A program made the position numbers and the translations under genes. The notes beneath the pieces were generated by a model that was not told the origin of the DNA, searched no databases, and worked only from the letters and a program-made list of their open reading frames with translations. Below are positions 1 through 5,577 of a stretch of DNA of 7,168 nucleotides, in pieces. Numbering within the stretch: position 1 is the first letter of the stretch; each line of letters opens with the position of its first letter. Origin of the DNA: Chloroflexota bacterium (lineage in GTDB: Bacteria > Chloroflexota > Anaerolineae > B4-G1 > SLSP01); assembly GCA_009908585.1 (NCBI GenBank), contig JAAAOZ010000102.1:1-7168 (forward strand), given 5' to 3'.

Positions 1-1208
1 TCGATGGCTTTGTCGGGCAGATTGCGCTCGGTGACGTAGCGCGCGGAGAGGCGCGCCGCCGCCTCGATGGCCGAGTCGCTGATGCGGAGATTATGATGTT
101 GTTCGTAGGCATGCTTGATGCCACGTAGAATCTTGATCGTCTGTTCCACCGCCGGTTCATCGACCAGCACGGGCTGGAAACGCCGCTCCAACGCCGCATC
201 CGATTCGATATGTTTGCGGTATTCGTCCAACGTCGTCGCCCCGATGCATTGAAGTTCACCACGGGCCAACGCCGGTTTGAGGATATTGGCGGCATCCATG
301 GATGAGCCGGCGGAGCCGGCGCCCACCAACATATGCACCTCATCAATGAAGACGATAGTGTCGCTGTCCTTTAACTCTTGCAGTACTTTTTTCAAGCGCT
401 CCTCAAATTGGCCGCGATACATCGTGCCCGCGACCAGAGAGCCGACATCCAATTGAATTAGGCGCTTGCCCAGCACCGGGCCGGGCACGCCGCCGGAAAT
501 GATCCGTTGCGCCAACCCCTCGACGATGGCCGTCTTGCCAACGCCCGGCTCGCCAATCAAGGCCGGATTATTCTTGGTGCGCCGCGCGAGGATCTGTATC
601 ACGCGCTCAATCTCTTTGTAGCGCCCAATGACGGGATCAAGGCGGCCCTCCTCGGCCATCTGCGTCAAATCCATCGCCACCTGGGTCAAGAGCGTCTCTT
701 TTTTGCGCGAACTGGATCGCTTCGATTTGCGCGGCGATGCGCTGCGCGAGGATGTCTCCCCGCTGGGATGCACCGGCATAAATCGCTCCAGCCGCCGCCG
801 AATCGTCTTGACCGAAAGTCCCGCCTGGGTCAGCACCGCGAGGATGACGCCTTCCTGCTGACGTAGGAGCGCCAACAGGAGATGCTGCGTATCCACCGCA
901 CCACTTTCTCGTCGCTGTGACTCCTCCAACGCAATTTGAATCAGGTACTTGGTGCTCTGACGCAGCTCAGGCTCCGAGGCGCGCAGAGGAGGCGAGCTTG
1001 AAAGGCGCGCGACGGTCTGCTGCGCTTTGCCGGGCCGGAGGCCCATATCACGCAGGACGCGCCCTGCGATCCCCTCGCCCTCCAGGAGGATGCCCAATAA
1101 GATGTGTTCAGGTCCAATCGTGGCGTGTCGCATACGCGAAGCTTCCATCTGCGCAAACCTCAGGACCTCTTGTGCTTCCGGCGTGAACTTGTTCAATGGT
1201 ACCGCCAT
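1..1208 (-). CDS. clpC: ClpC-type AAA+ protease-associated unfoldase, N-terminal half (partial, runs off left edge)
   Basis: This is the ATPase that unfolds proteins and feeds them to the ClpP peptidase in the cytoplasm. The reading frame is open for 402 codons and leaves the window just after LPDKAID, near the end of the first ATPase core, so the middle domain and second ATPase are not visible. Two Clp_N repeats lie at about residues 8-60 and 85-143. A Ser/Arg/Lys-rich linker (about 148-170) precedes the first AAA+ module, which has Walker A GEPGVGKT (219-226), Walker B VFIDE (286-290), sensor region GATTLDEY (323-330) and arginine finger ERRF (341-344). AAA-1 wording such as GSLVAGT and DAANILKPALARGEL fits ClpC better than ClpB. 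The ATG start at 1206-1208 has GAGGG seven bases upstream. No ctsR, mcsA or mcsB precedes it, so it appears to be transcribed alone from the AT-rich region upstream. ClpC-like identity is confident; the exact subtype is less so. Confidence 0.93.
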   Translation of the reverse strand, partial: MAVPLNKFTPEAQEVLRFAQMEASRMRHATIGPEHILLGILLEGEGIAGRVLRDMGLRPGKAQQTVARLSSSPPLRASEPELRQSTKYLIQIALEESQRRESGAVDTQHLLLALLRQQEGVILAVLTQAGLSVKTIRRRLERFMPVHPSGETSSRSASPRKSKRSSSRKKETLLTQVAMDLTQMAEEGRLDPVIGRYKEIERVIQILARRTKNNPALIGEPGVGKTAIVEGLAQRIISGGVPGPVLGKRLIQLDVGSLVAGTMYRGQFEERLKKVLQELKDSDTIVFIDEVHMLVGAGSAGSSMDAANILKPALARGELQCIGATTLDEYRKHIESDAALERRFQPVLVDEPAVEQTIKILRGIKHAYEQHHNLRISDSAIEAAARLSARYVTERNLPDKAI

Positions 1209-1277
1209 AATTCTACCCTCACAGGTCCAACAACATAAGTGTTCCGATATCCTATTACAATACGTCCTATTAAATTT

Positions 1278-1292
1278 ATCATACAATATGAT
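1278..1292. promoter_or_regulatory. 15-bp perfect palindrome, possible operator
   Basis: ATCATA-CAA-TATGAT: two 6-bp arms around a 3-bp centre, about 70 bp upstream of the clpC start and just downstream of a candidate -10 box at 1303-1308. The position would suit a repressor site for a stress gene. It matches neither CIRCE nor the CtsR heptad operator as I know them, and in AT-rich DNA such a palindrome can arise by chance. Confidence 0.3.
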
Positions 1293-1302
1293 CCGTTATT
1301 TT

Positions 1303-1330
1303 GCTATACCTGACATACAAAATTTCTCAA
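1303..1330 (-). promoter_or_regulatory. candidate clpC promoter (proximal)
   Basis: On the minus strand TTGAGA (1325-1330) is followed after 16 bases by TATAGC (1303-1308), each 4 of 6 to the sigma-70 consensus. It would give a leader of about 90 nt before the clpC ATG. Moderate to weak match in AT-rich DNA. Confidence 0.35.
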
Positions 1331-1399
1331 AAGTGATAAAGACTTTAATTATATTGACTTACATGCAGCCTAACCTAATTATACCGGACTTTCATTATA

Positions 1400-1408
1400 A
1401 TTATATCA
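1400..1408 (-). promoter_or_regulatory. candidate extended -10 promoter for clpC (distal)
   Basis: Minus-strand TGATATAAT is a perfect extended -10 (TGn plus TATAAT) and is followed at once by a second TATAAT (1394-1399). No good -35 box is visible, as is usual for extended -10 promoters. It lies just downstream of the terminator of the preceding transcription unit, which supports a new unit starting here with a leader of about 185 nt. Confidence 0.42.
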
Positions 1409-1439
1409 TAAAACGATAGCTGGTTTCGATAGATGTAAA

Positions 1440-1468
1440 AGCGCACGGGGAATTTCACCCCGTGCGCT
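1440..1468 (-). terminator. intrinsic terminator after the pnp / 58-aa gene unit
   Basis: An 11-bp perfect stem, GC-rich (AGCGCACGGGG with CCCCGTGCGCT), closes a 7-base loop. On the minus strand it is followed by TTTTA, a short but adequate U-tract. It sits 40 bases beyond the stop codon of the 58-residue gene, the expected place for the end of that transcript. Confidence 0.85.
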
Positions 1469-1508
1469 GTGTTGAAGTTGACTGTACGTCGCCGTTGATG
1501 GTCGTCGG

Positions 1509-1685
1509 TTAACGAACCGCTTCCAAAATCATTTGGGCAAATTCTTCCCATTCATCTGGAAAGAGGTGATAGGTGGTGTTACCCAGCTCGATGTGATAGA
1601 TTTCCTCTTGGTCTGGCTCTTGCGAAACCCACACTGTGTAGTTCTCGGATTCCGCTAACACCTTCATCTTAGGTTGTGTTTCCAT
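1509..1685 (-). CDS. 58-residue acidic hypothetical protein downstream of pnp
   Basis: I do not recognise a named family. The frame runs ATG to TAA, 58 residues, starting METQPKMKVL and ending MILEAVR. It is acidic (Glu/Asp-rich) with no signal peptide, membrane segment or cysteine. The pattern suggests beta-beta-alpha: strands around residues 7-20 (KVLAESENYTVWV) and 29-41 (IYHIELGNTTYHL), then a helix from PDEWEEF onward. A strong AGGAGG lies ten bases before the ATG and an intrinsic terminator lies 40 bases after the stop, so it looks like a real gene. It begins 34 bases after the pnp stop and is probably co-transcribed with it. A role with PNPase, for example as a small partner or regulator, is only inference from position. 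Confidence 0.8.
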   Translation of the reverse strand: METQPKMKVLAESENYTVWVSQEPDQEEIYHIELGNTTYHLFPDEWEEFAQMILEAVR

Positions 1686-1719
1686 CGCAATCTATCCTCC
1701 TCGTGATCTCGATTGCCGA

Positions 1720-3891
1720 CTAGCGACGGCGCGGGGAACGACGCTTGCGCGAGGAACGCTTCGGCTGATCATCTTCCCGGGCCTCTTCCAACGTCCAGCC
1801 GTTGATGACGGCCTTGCGGGAGAGGCGGATCTTGTTATCGCGCCCGACGTTGGTGACCATCACCAACACCTCATCGCCCACGTTGACAACGTCCTCGACG
1901 CTGCGCACGTGCTCATCGGAGAGCTGGGAGATGTGCACGAGACCATCGGTGCCGGGCAGAATCTCCACAAAAGCGCCGAAGTCGGTGATGCGCACAACGC
2001 GCCCGGTGTAGATTTTGCCCTCTTCCGGCGGCGTTGTGATGGTGCGGATGTATTCGATGGCCTCTTGTGCGCCTGATCCCGACTCAGCAGCGACGAAGAC
2101 CGTGCCATCTTCCTCGACATCGATCTGGACATCGTACTCTTCCTGCGTGGCGCGGATGTGCTTGCCGCCAGGCCCAATGATCAAGCCGATCATCTCTGGA
2201 TCGATCTTGATGGTGAGCATCTTAGGCGCGTAGGTCGATAGTTCTTCGCGCGGCTCAGGGATCGTCCCTTCGATGACGTCCAAGATCTGCAAGCGGGCTT
2301 CCTTGGCCTGCTCCAGCGCCTCGGTAAGGATCGCGCGGGTCACGCCCTTGATTTTGATGTCCATCTGAAGGGCCGTGACGCCTTGGCGCGTTCCGGTGAC
2401 CTTGAAGTCCATATCGCCCAGGTGATCTTCCATTCCCTGGATGTCGGTCAGGACGCGATAGCGCTCGCCGTCGCTGACCAGGCCCATCGCGATGCCGCCG
2501 ACCGGTGATTTGATCGGCACGCCCGCATCCATCAGCGAGAGCGTGCTGCCGCACACCGAGGCCATCGAGGTGCTGCCGTTCGAGGACATAACCTCACTGA
2601 CCACGCGGATCGTGTAGGGGAACTCTTCCTGCGTCGGCAGGACCGGTTCTAGAGCGCGCTCGGCCAGGGCGCCGTGCCCGATTTCTCGGCGGCGCGGCCC
2701 GCGCAAAAACCAGGTCTCGCCCGTGGAGAACGGCGGGAAGTTGTAATGGTGAATGTAGCGCTTGGTTTCTTCTGGAAAGAGATCATCCAGTGTCTGCTCT
2801 TCGCCCGGCATGCCGAGCGTGGCCAAGCTCAACACCTGCGTCTCGCCACGGGTGAAGAGACCCGTGCCGTGCGGACGGGGCATCAGCCCCACCTCGGCGT
2901 CCAGCGCGCGGATCGTGCGCTGATCGCGGCCATCGGGGCGGACGTCGTCGCTCAAAATGCGCTCGCGCACCACCTTCTTGACCGCGGATTCGAACGCGTC
3001 GTGGATGTCACCTTCATCCCATCCGTTGGCCTCGGCCTCCTCGGCCAACTCCGCCTTCACGTCCTCTTCGGCTTGGGAGAGGGCCGCATCACGATCCTCT
3101 TTGAGCTGCGTCTCTCGCAACAGATCGCGCAAACGATCCGTGGCTATCGCCTCGACCTTTTCGACTACGGCGTCCGGCGTGCCAAAGCGGGGATAGTCGT
3201 CACGCTTGGACTTACCGATTGCCTCGCGCATCTCTTTCTGCATCTGGATGGCGTCCTGGAACGATTCATGGGCCAACTCGATGGCGTCGATCATCAACGC
3301 TTCGTCGACCTCATCGGCGCCAGCTTCCACCATGATGATGGCATCCTCGCCGCCGGCAACGCGCAAATCTAACGTGCTCTCCTCCATCTGACTGATGGTC
3401 GGGTTAGCGATCAGTTCGCCATCCACATAACCGATCCGCACCGCGGCCACCGGCCCATCGAAGGGGATATCGGAAATCATCAGCGCGGCCGATGCGGCGA
3501 TCACGCCCAAGATGTCGGCGTGTTCCTCTTCGCCCTGGGAAAGCGGGGTGAGGATAATCTGCACATCGTTGCGCATATCCTTGGGGAAGAGTGGACGCAG
3601 CGGGCGGTCAATCAGCCGGCTGGTCAAAATCGCCTTTTCGGAGGGGCGCCCCTCGCGGCGGAAGAACGAGCCGGGGATCCGGCCAGCAGCGTAGAGCCGC
3701 TCTTCGAAGTTCACGGTCAACGGGAAGAAGCTGATGCCTTCCCGTGGGTCGGACATCGTCGCCGTCGCCAGCAATACGGTCTCACCGCTTTTCGCGATGA
3801 CCGCGCCGCCGGCCAGACGAGCAATTTTGCCCGTGGAAAAGGTGATCTCCTGATCACCTAACGTCGTACTAAAGGTATGTTCGTCAAACAC
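1720..3891 (-). CDS. pnp: polynucleotide phosphorylase (PNPase)
   Basis: A 3'-5' exoribonuclease that degrades RNA with phosphate to release nucleoside diphosphates, as a trimer in the cytoplasm. At 723 residues it is full length for the family. The order is RNase PH domain 1 (about 13-145, with FFRREGRPSE at 76-85), an acidic helical linker (about 150-310), RNase PH domain 2 (about 320-540), KH domain (about 553-615, GPGG loop at 573-576) and S1 domain (about 624-692). Active-site features are present: RRRE near 400-403, SSNGSTS at 436-442, and D489, D495 and K497, which by motif alignment match E. coli D486, D492 and K494. A basic tail of Arg/Lys/Ser follows S1. The start is GTG, supported by AGGAGG six bases upstream. 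rpsO lies upstream, the classic order, and a leader hairpin covers the ribosome-binding site. Confidence 0.98.
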   Translation of the reverse strand: MFDEHTFSTTLGDQEITFSTGKIARLAGGAVIAKSGETVLLATATMSDPREGISFFPLTVNFEERLYAAGRIPGSFFRREGRPSEKAILTSRLIDRPLRPLFPKDMRNDVQIILTPLSQGEEEHADILGVIAASAALMISDIPFDGPVAAVRIGYVDGELIANPTISQMEESTLDLRVAGGEDAIIMVEAGADEVDEALMIDAIELAHESFQDAIQMQKEMREAIGKSKRDDYPRFGTPDAVVEKVEAIATDRLRDLLRETQLKEDRDAALSQAEEDVKAELAEEAEANGWDEGDIHDAFESAVKKVVRERILSDDVRPDGRDQRTIRALDAEVGLMPRPHGTGLFTRGETQVLSLATLGMPGEEQTLDDLFPEETKRYIHHYNFPPFSTGETWFLRGPRRREIGHGALAERALEPVLPTQEEFPYTIRVVSEVMSSNGSTSMASVCGSTLSLMDAGVPIKSPVGGIAMGLVSDGERYRVLTDIQGMEDHLGDMDFKVTGTRQGVTALQMDIKIKGVTRAILTEALEQAKEARLQILDVIEGTIPEPREELSTYAPKMLTIKIDPEMIGLIIGPGGKHIRATQEEYDVQIDVEEDGTVFVAAESGSGAQEAIEYIRTITTPPEEGKIYTGRVVRITDFGAFVEILPGTDGLVHISQLSDEHVRSVEDVVNVGDEVLVMVTNVGRDNKIRLSRKAVINGWTLEEAREDDQPKRSSRKRRSPRRR

Positions 3892-3895
3892 AATT

Positions 3896-3932
3896 AACCT
3901 CCTGTTCGGTCTCGCGTGGCCGAAGGAAGGTT
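3896..3932 (-). promoter_or_regulatory. pnp leader hairpin sequestering the Shine-Dalgarno sequence
   Basis: In the minus-strand RNA the 5' arm (3932-3926 plus 3924-3920) pairs with the 3' arm (3909-3905 plus 3902-3896): seven pairs including one G-U, a 1x2 internal loop, then five pairs (UUCGG with CCGAA) closing a 10-base loop. The 3' arm contains five of the six bases of AGGAGG (3898-3903), and the GTG start begins five bases beyond the stem. The structure should hide the ribosome-binding site. PNPase is autoregulated through its leader in E. coli by another mechanism; autoregulation here is inference. Confidence 0.6.
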
Positions 3933-4032
3933 AGAAACTGGGATCTGTTGTGCAAGCCTCACGATATTAACTTGCACCGCAAACACCAATTCCTCACCTT
4001 CGCTGCGCGCCAGCTCAACCGGCTAAAGAATA

Positions 4033-4062
4033 GGTATACGGATATAGATTTATGCGCGTCAC
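4033..4062 (-). promoter_or_regulatory. weak candidate pnp promoter
   Basis: Minus-strand GTGACG (4057-4062) and TATACC (4033-4038) are 18 bases apart, each 4 of 6 to consensus. The pair lies between the rpsO-pnp hairpin and the pnp start and would give pnp its own transcript with a leader of about 135 nt. Read-through from rpsO is the alternative. Confidence 0.28.
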
Positions 4063-4100
4063 ACCTTTTTAGGCGCGAGCGCCGAATCTCTGTTACAGGC

Positions 4101-4137
4101 AAACGAGTAGATGGGGAAATCCCGCATCTACTCGTTT
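4101..4137 (-). terminator. long hairpin between rpsO and pnp (terminator or RNA-processing site)
   Basis: A 13-bp perfect stem (AAACGAGTAGATG with its complement) continues past one bulged base into three GC pairs around an AAAT loop. It starts 35 bases after the rpsO stop. The minus-strand tail is only TTT before GCC, weak for an intrinsic terminator, so partial termination with read-through into pnp, or cleavage by a double-strand RNase as in the E. coli rpsO-pnp spacer, is equally plausible. The plus-strand tail (TTTATTATTA) is slightly better. Confidence 0.6.
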
Positions 4138-4172
4138 ATTATTACATCACTAAAAACAAACGAATTGCGTCG

Positions 4173-4439
4173 TTACTTACGGAGTCCAAGGCGTTGAATC
4201 AGGGTGCGATAGCGATTAAGGTCTTTGTTTTGAAGGTAACGAAGCTGCCGACGTCGCTTACCCACCATCTTCAACAAACCGAGCCGTGACGCCTCATCGC
4301 TCTTGTGCATCTTCAAGTGCTCGGTCAACTGCTTGATGCGGGCCGTCAAGATGGCGACTTGCACCTCAGGCGATCCCGTATCTCCTGGTTTGCGGGCATA
4401 CTCCTGAATAATTTCCTGCTTTTCTGCTTTCTCTAACAC
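4173..4439 (-). CDS. rpsO: 30S ribosomal protein S15
   Basis: S15 is a primary binder of the 16S rRNA central domain during small-subunit assembly. The 88-residue product has the normal family length. Key motifs are DTGSPEVQVA (residues 20-29), which belongs to the rRNA-binding surface, the helix LTEHLKMHKSD, the basic block GKRRRQLRYL and the C-terminal LIQRLGLRK. The start is GTG, chosen because AAGGAG lies eight bases upstream and the N-terminus then matches the family length. A strong promoter stands about 75 bases upstream. pnp follows in the conserved rpsO-pnp order. S15 represses its own mRNA in several bacteria; the roughly 67-nt leader here could serve that, but I could not fit a known S15 leader fold to it. 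Confidence 0.98.
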   Translation of the reverse strand: MLEKAEKQEIIQEYARKPGDTGSPEVQVAILTARIKQLTEHLKMHKSDEASRLGLLKMVGKRRRQLRYLQNKDLNRYRTLIQRLGLRK

Positions 4440-4513
4440 TCTCTTAACTCCTTTTTGTCTCGAAAACCGACCGACCGTAGCATTCGCATCGGCCCGCGAT
4501 CAACTCAATGCGA

Positions 4514-4541
4514 AGTATACCATAACCAATCGTTTTGGCAA
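4514..4541 (-). promoter_or_regulatory. rpsO promoter (sigma-70 type with extended -10)
   Basis: Minus-strand TTGCCA (4536-4541, 4 of 6) and TATACT (4514-4519, 5 of 6) are 16 bases apart, and TGG immediately before the -10 supplies the extended TGn element. The predicted start near 4507 gives a leader of about 67 nt, including a tandem CGGT repeat and the Shine-Dalgarno sequence. This is the best promoter in the window. Confidence 0.75.
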
Positions 4542-4725
4542 CCCCGAACCCCAAAAAGGAGAGGGTCTTTTGGATTTTGCCGGGCAACCCCCTCTGTATC
4601 CCTAAAAGTAGCCAAGAATTGCGTGTTTGTGGGGATTACAGACCTTTTTCGCGTCGTCACTGGGTTGTGGGTGGGGATGGTATGATTGCATCCGGCGAAT
4701 TCCTGAAGAGCCAAAGGAGAAAGGT
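4542..4725. other. intergenic spacer between etfB and rpsO, no gene seen
   Basis: No coding frame with a plausible start and family match. Minus-strand GGGGTTGCC occurs twice, at 4583-4591 and overlapping the rpsO -35 region at 4537-4545. The plus strand holds a low-GC inverted repeat CCAAAA/TTTTGG near 4551-4573. I see no intrinsic terminator for etfB. The missing partner gene etfA is not here. Confidence 0.6.
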
Positions 4726-5526
4726 TCACAATTCCCAGCGCGCCAATAAGGCGGATAGTTGCGTCACCATCTCATCGACCGTCCCCTCCAACATCTCACG
4801 CTTGCGCGCGCGGGTTGGCGCCTCCGTTAGGCCGGAGACCTGCGTCGGCGAGCCGTCGATGCCCAAGTAGGCCGCGTCGGCGCTCAAGGCCGCTTGATCC
4901 CAGACGGTCGCGCGCCCCTCCGCGAAGGCCCACGGCTTCAGATCGAAGTCCATAAAGCGCGGCTCGTTCGCGGCGGTCTGCACCGAGAGCACGGCGGGCA
5001 ACGGCGCGGCCAACACCTCGTGGCCGCCCTCCAACTCGCGGCGGCCCTGGACCGTCGCCGAGGTCGTGTCCAGCGTTACCTCGTTCACCATCGTGATCTG
5101 GGGCCAGTCCAACCACGCGGCCAGCCCGGCCGGCACCTGCCCCGTTGCGCCGTCGGAGGATTCCTCGCCGCAGATCACCAGATCGACGTCGCCCAATGTC
5201 TCGATGGCCCGCGCCAGCGTGTAGGTCGTCGCCAGCGTGTCCGCGCCGGCGAAGGCGCGGTCGCTGAGCAGGTGGATGTGGTTGGCGCCCATGGCCAGCG
5301 CGACGCGCAGCAGCGGCGTGAAGAAGGGCGGCCCCATCGAGAGGAGGCTCACCCGCGCGTCGTGGTGATCCTTCAGGCGCAGCGCCACCTCCATCGCGTT
5401 CATATCCGGCGGATTGATCTCCGAGCGCGCGTCGCCGCGATCTAAGCGCCAGGTCTCCGCATCGACCCGCACCTCTTCCGGCTTGGGCACGATTTTGACA
5501 CAGACGACGATGTGTAGTTTGGGCAT
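4726..5526 (-). CDS. etfB: electron transfer flavoprotein beta subunit (EtfB/FixA family)
   Basis: The beta subunit pairs with EtfA to carry electrons between flavoenzymes such as acyl-CoA dehydrogenases and the quinone pool, or in bifurcating complexes. The 266-residue product shows the family's N-terminal KIVPKPEEV, the DRAFAGADTLATTYTLA segment (89-105), the adenine-nucleotide-binding ESSDGATGQ (122-130) and the beta-subunit signature RRELEGGHEV...LPAVLSV (163-182). After NEPR (187-190) the usual SLxGIxxAKK stretch is replaced by unrelated residues, so this is a divergent member. The ATG at 5524-5526 is preferred over one five codons upstream because GAGGTG ends three bases before it (5530-5535) and the family begins with MxxxIVVCVK. 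No etfA follows; if it lies upstream, it is beyond the suspected junction. Bifurcating versus classical type cannot be decided here. Confidence 0.93.
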   Translation of the reverse strand: MPKLHIVVCVKIVPKPEEVRVDAETWRLDRGDARSEINPPDMNAMEVALRLKDHHDARVSLLSMGPPFFTPLLRVALAMGANHIHLLSDRAFAGADTLATTYTLARAIETLGDVDLVICGEESSDGATGQVPAGLAAWLDWPQITMVNEVTLDTTSATVQGRRELEGGHEVLAAPLPAVLSVQTAANEPRFMDFDLKPWAFAEGRATVWDQAALSADAAYLGIDGSPTQVSGLTEAPTRARKREMLEGTVDEMVTQLSALLARWEL

Positions 5527-5542
5527 AGTCACCTCATACATC

Positions 5543-5577
5543 AGTTACAAGTTGCGAGTTGAACGTTAAAAGTTGAA
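5543..5577. repeat. degenerate heptad repeat AGTTGAA upstream of etfB
   Basis: Five contiguous 7-base units on the plus strand: AGTTACA, AGTTGCG, AGTTGAA, CGTTAAA, AGTTGAA. More degenerate words (GGTGGAG, ATTGGAA) continue to about 5591. Read on the minus strand these are the TTCAACTT / CAACTTGCAAC words found in intergenic spacers of many environmental genomes, from memory including Chloroflexota. The tract begins eight bases upstream of the etfB Shine-Dalgarno sequence, so any etfB promoter must lie in or beyond it. Confidence 0.75.

Larger units (their letters stand above)
1221..1424. other. AT-rich intergenic island upstream of clpC
   Basis: About 28% GC over 1261-1420 (44 of 160 bases counted), against roughly 58% in the flanking genes. 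No convincing gene lies in it. Read on the minus strand it contains several TATAAT-like boxes (1348-1353, 1394-1399, 1400-1405), a palindrome at 1278-1292 and an 8-bp direct repeat TCCTATTA (plus strand, 1250-1257 and 1265-1272). It most likely holds the clpC promoter(s) and a long leader. An acquired AT-rich remnant cannot be excluded. Confidence 0.6.

Noticed and set aside
1354..1382. Plus-strand TTGACT followed by TA-rich sequence as a rightward promoter
   Set aside because: The best -10 candidates are at poor spacing (16 to TAATTA or 19 to TTATAC) and no plus-strand gene follows within the next 4 kb.
1209..1440. CIRCE or CtsR operator upstream of clpC
   Set aside because: Searched by eye for TTAGCACTC-N9-GAGTGCTAA and for tandem GGTCAAA heptads on both strands; only fragments such as AGTCAAT were present.
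2674..3372. Plus-strand 232-codon open frame opposite pnp
   Set aside because: Antisense shadow of pnp with no ribosome-binding site and no recognisable domain; pnp itself is certain.
4072..4083. GGCGC-GA-GCGCC inverted repeat as a terminator
   Set aside because: The loop is too tight for the full stem and neither strand has a following U-tract.
3948..4289. Plus-strand 113-codon open frame across the rpsO-pnp spacer and the 3' part of rpsO
   Set aside because: It reads through the 4101-4137 hairpin and antisense to rpsO, with no clear Shine-Dalgarno sequence or family match.
4894..5445. Plus-strand 183-codon open frame opposite etfB
   Set aside because: His/Arg/Gln-rich composition typical of the antisense of a GC-rich gene, no family resemblance, wholly inside etfB.
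5527..5541. Upstream ATG (5539-5541) as the start of etfB, giving five extra residues
   Set aside because: No Shine-Dalgarno sequence before it; the ATG at 5524-5526 has GAGGTG at good spacing and matches the family N-terminus.
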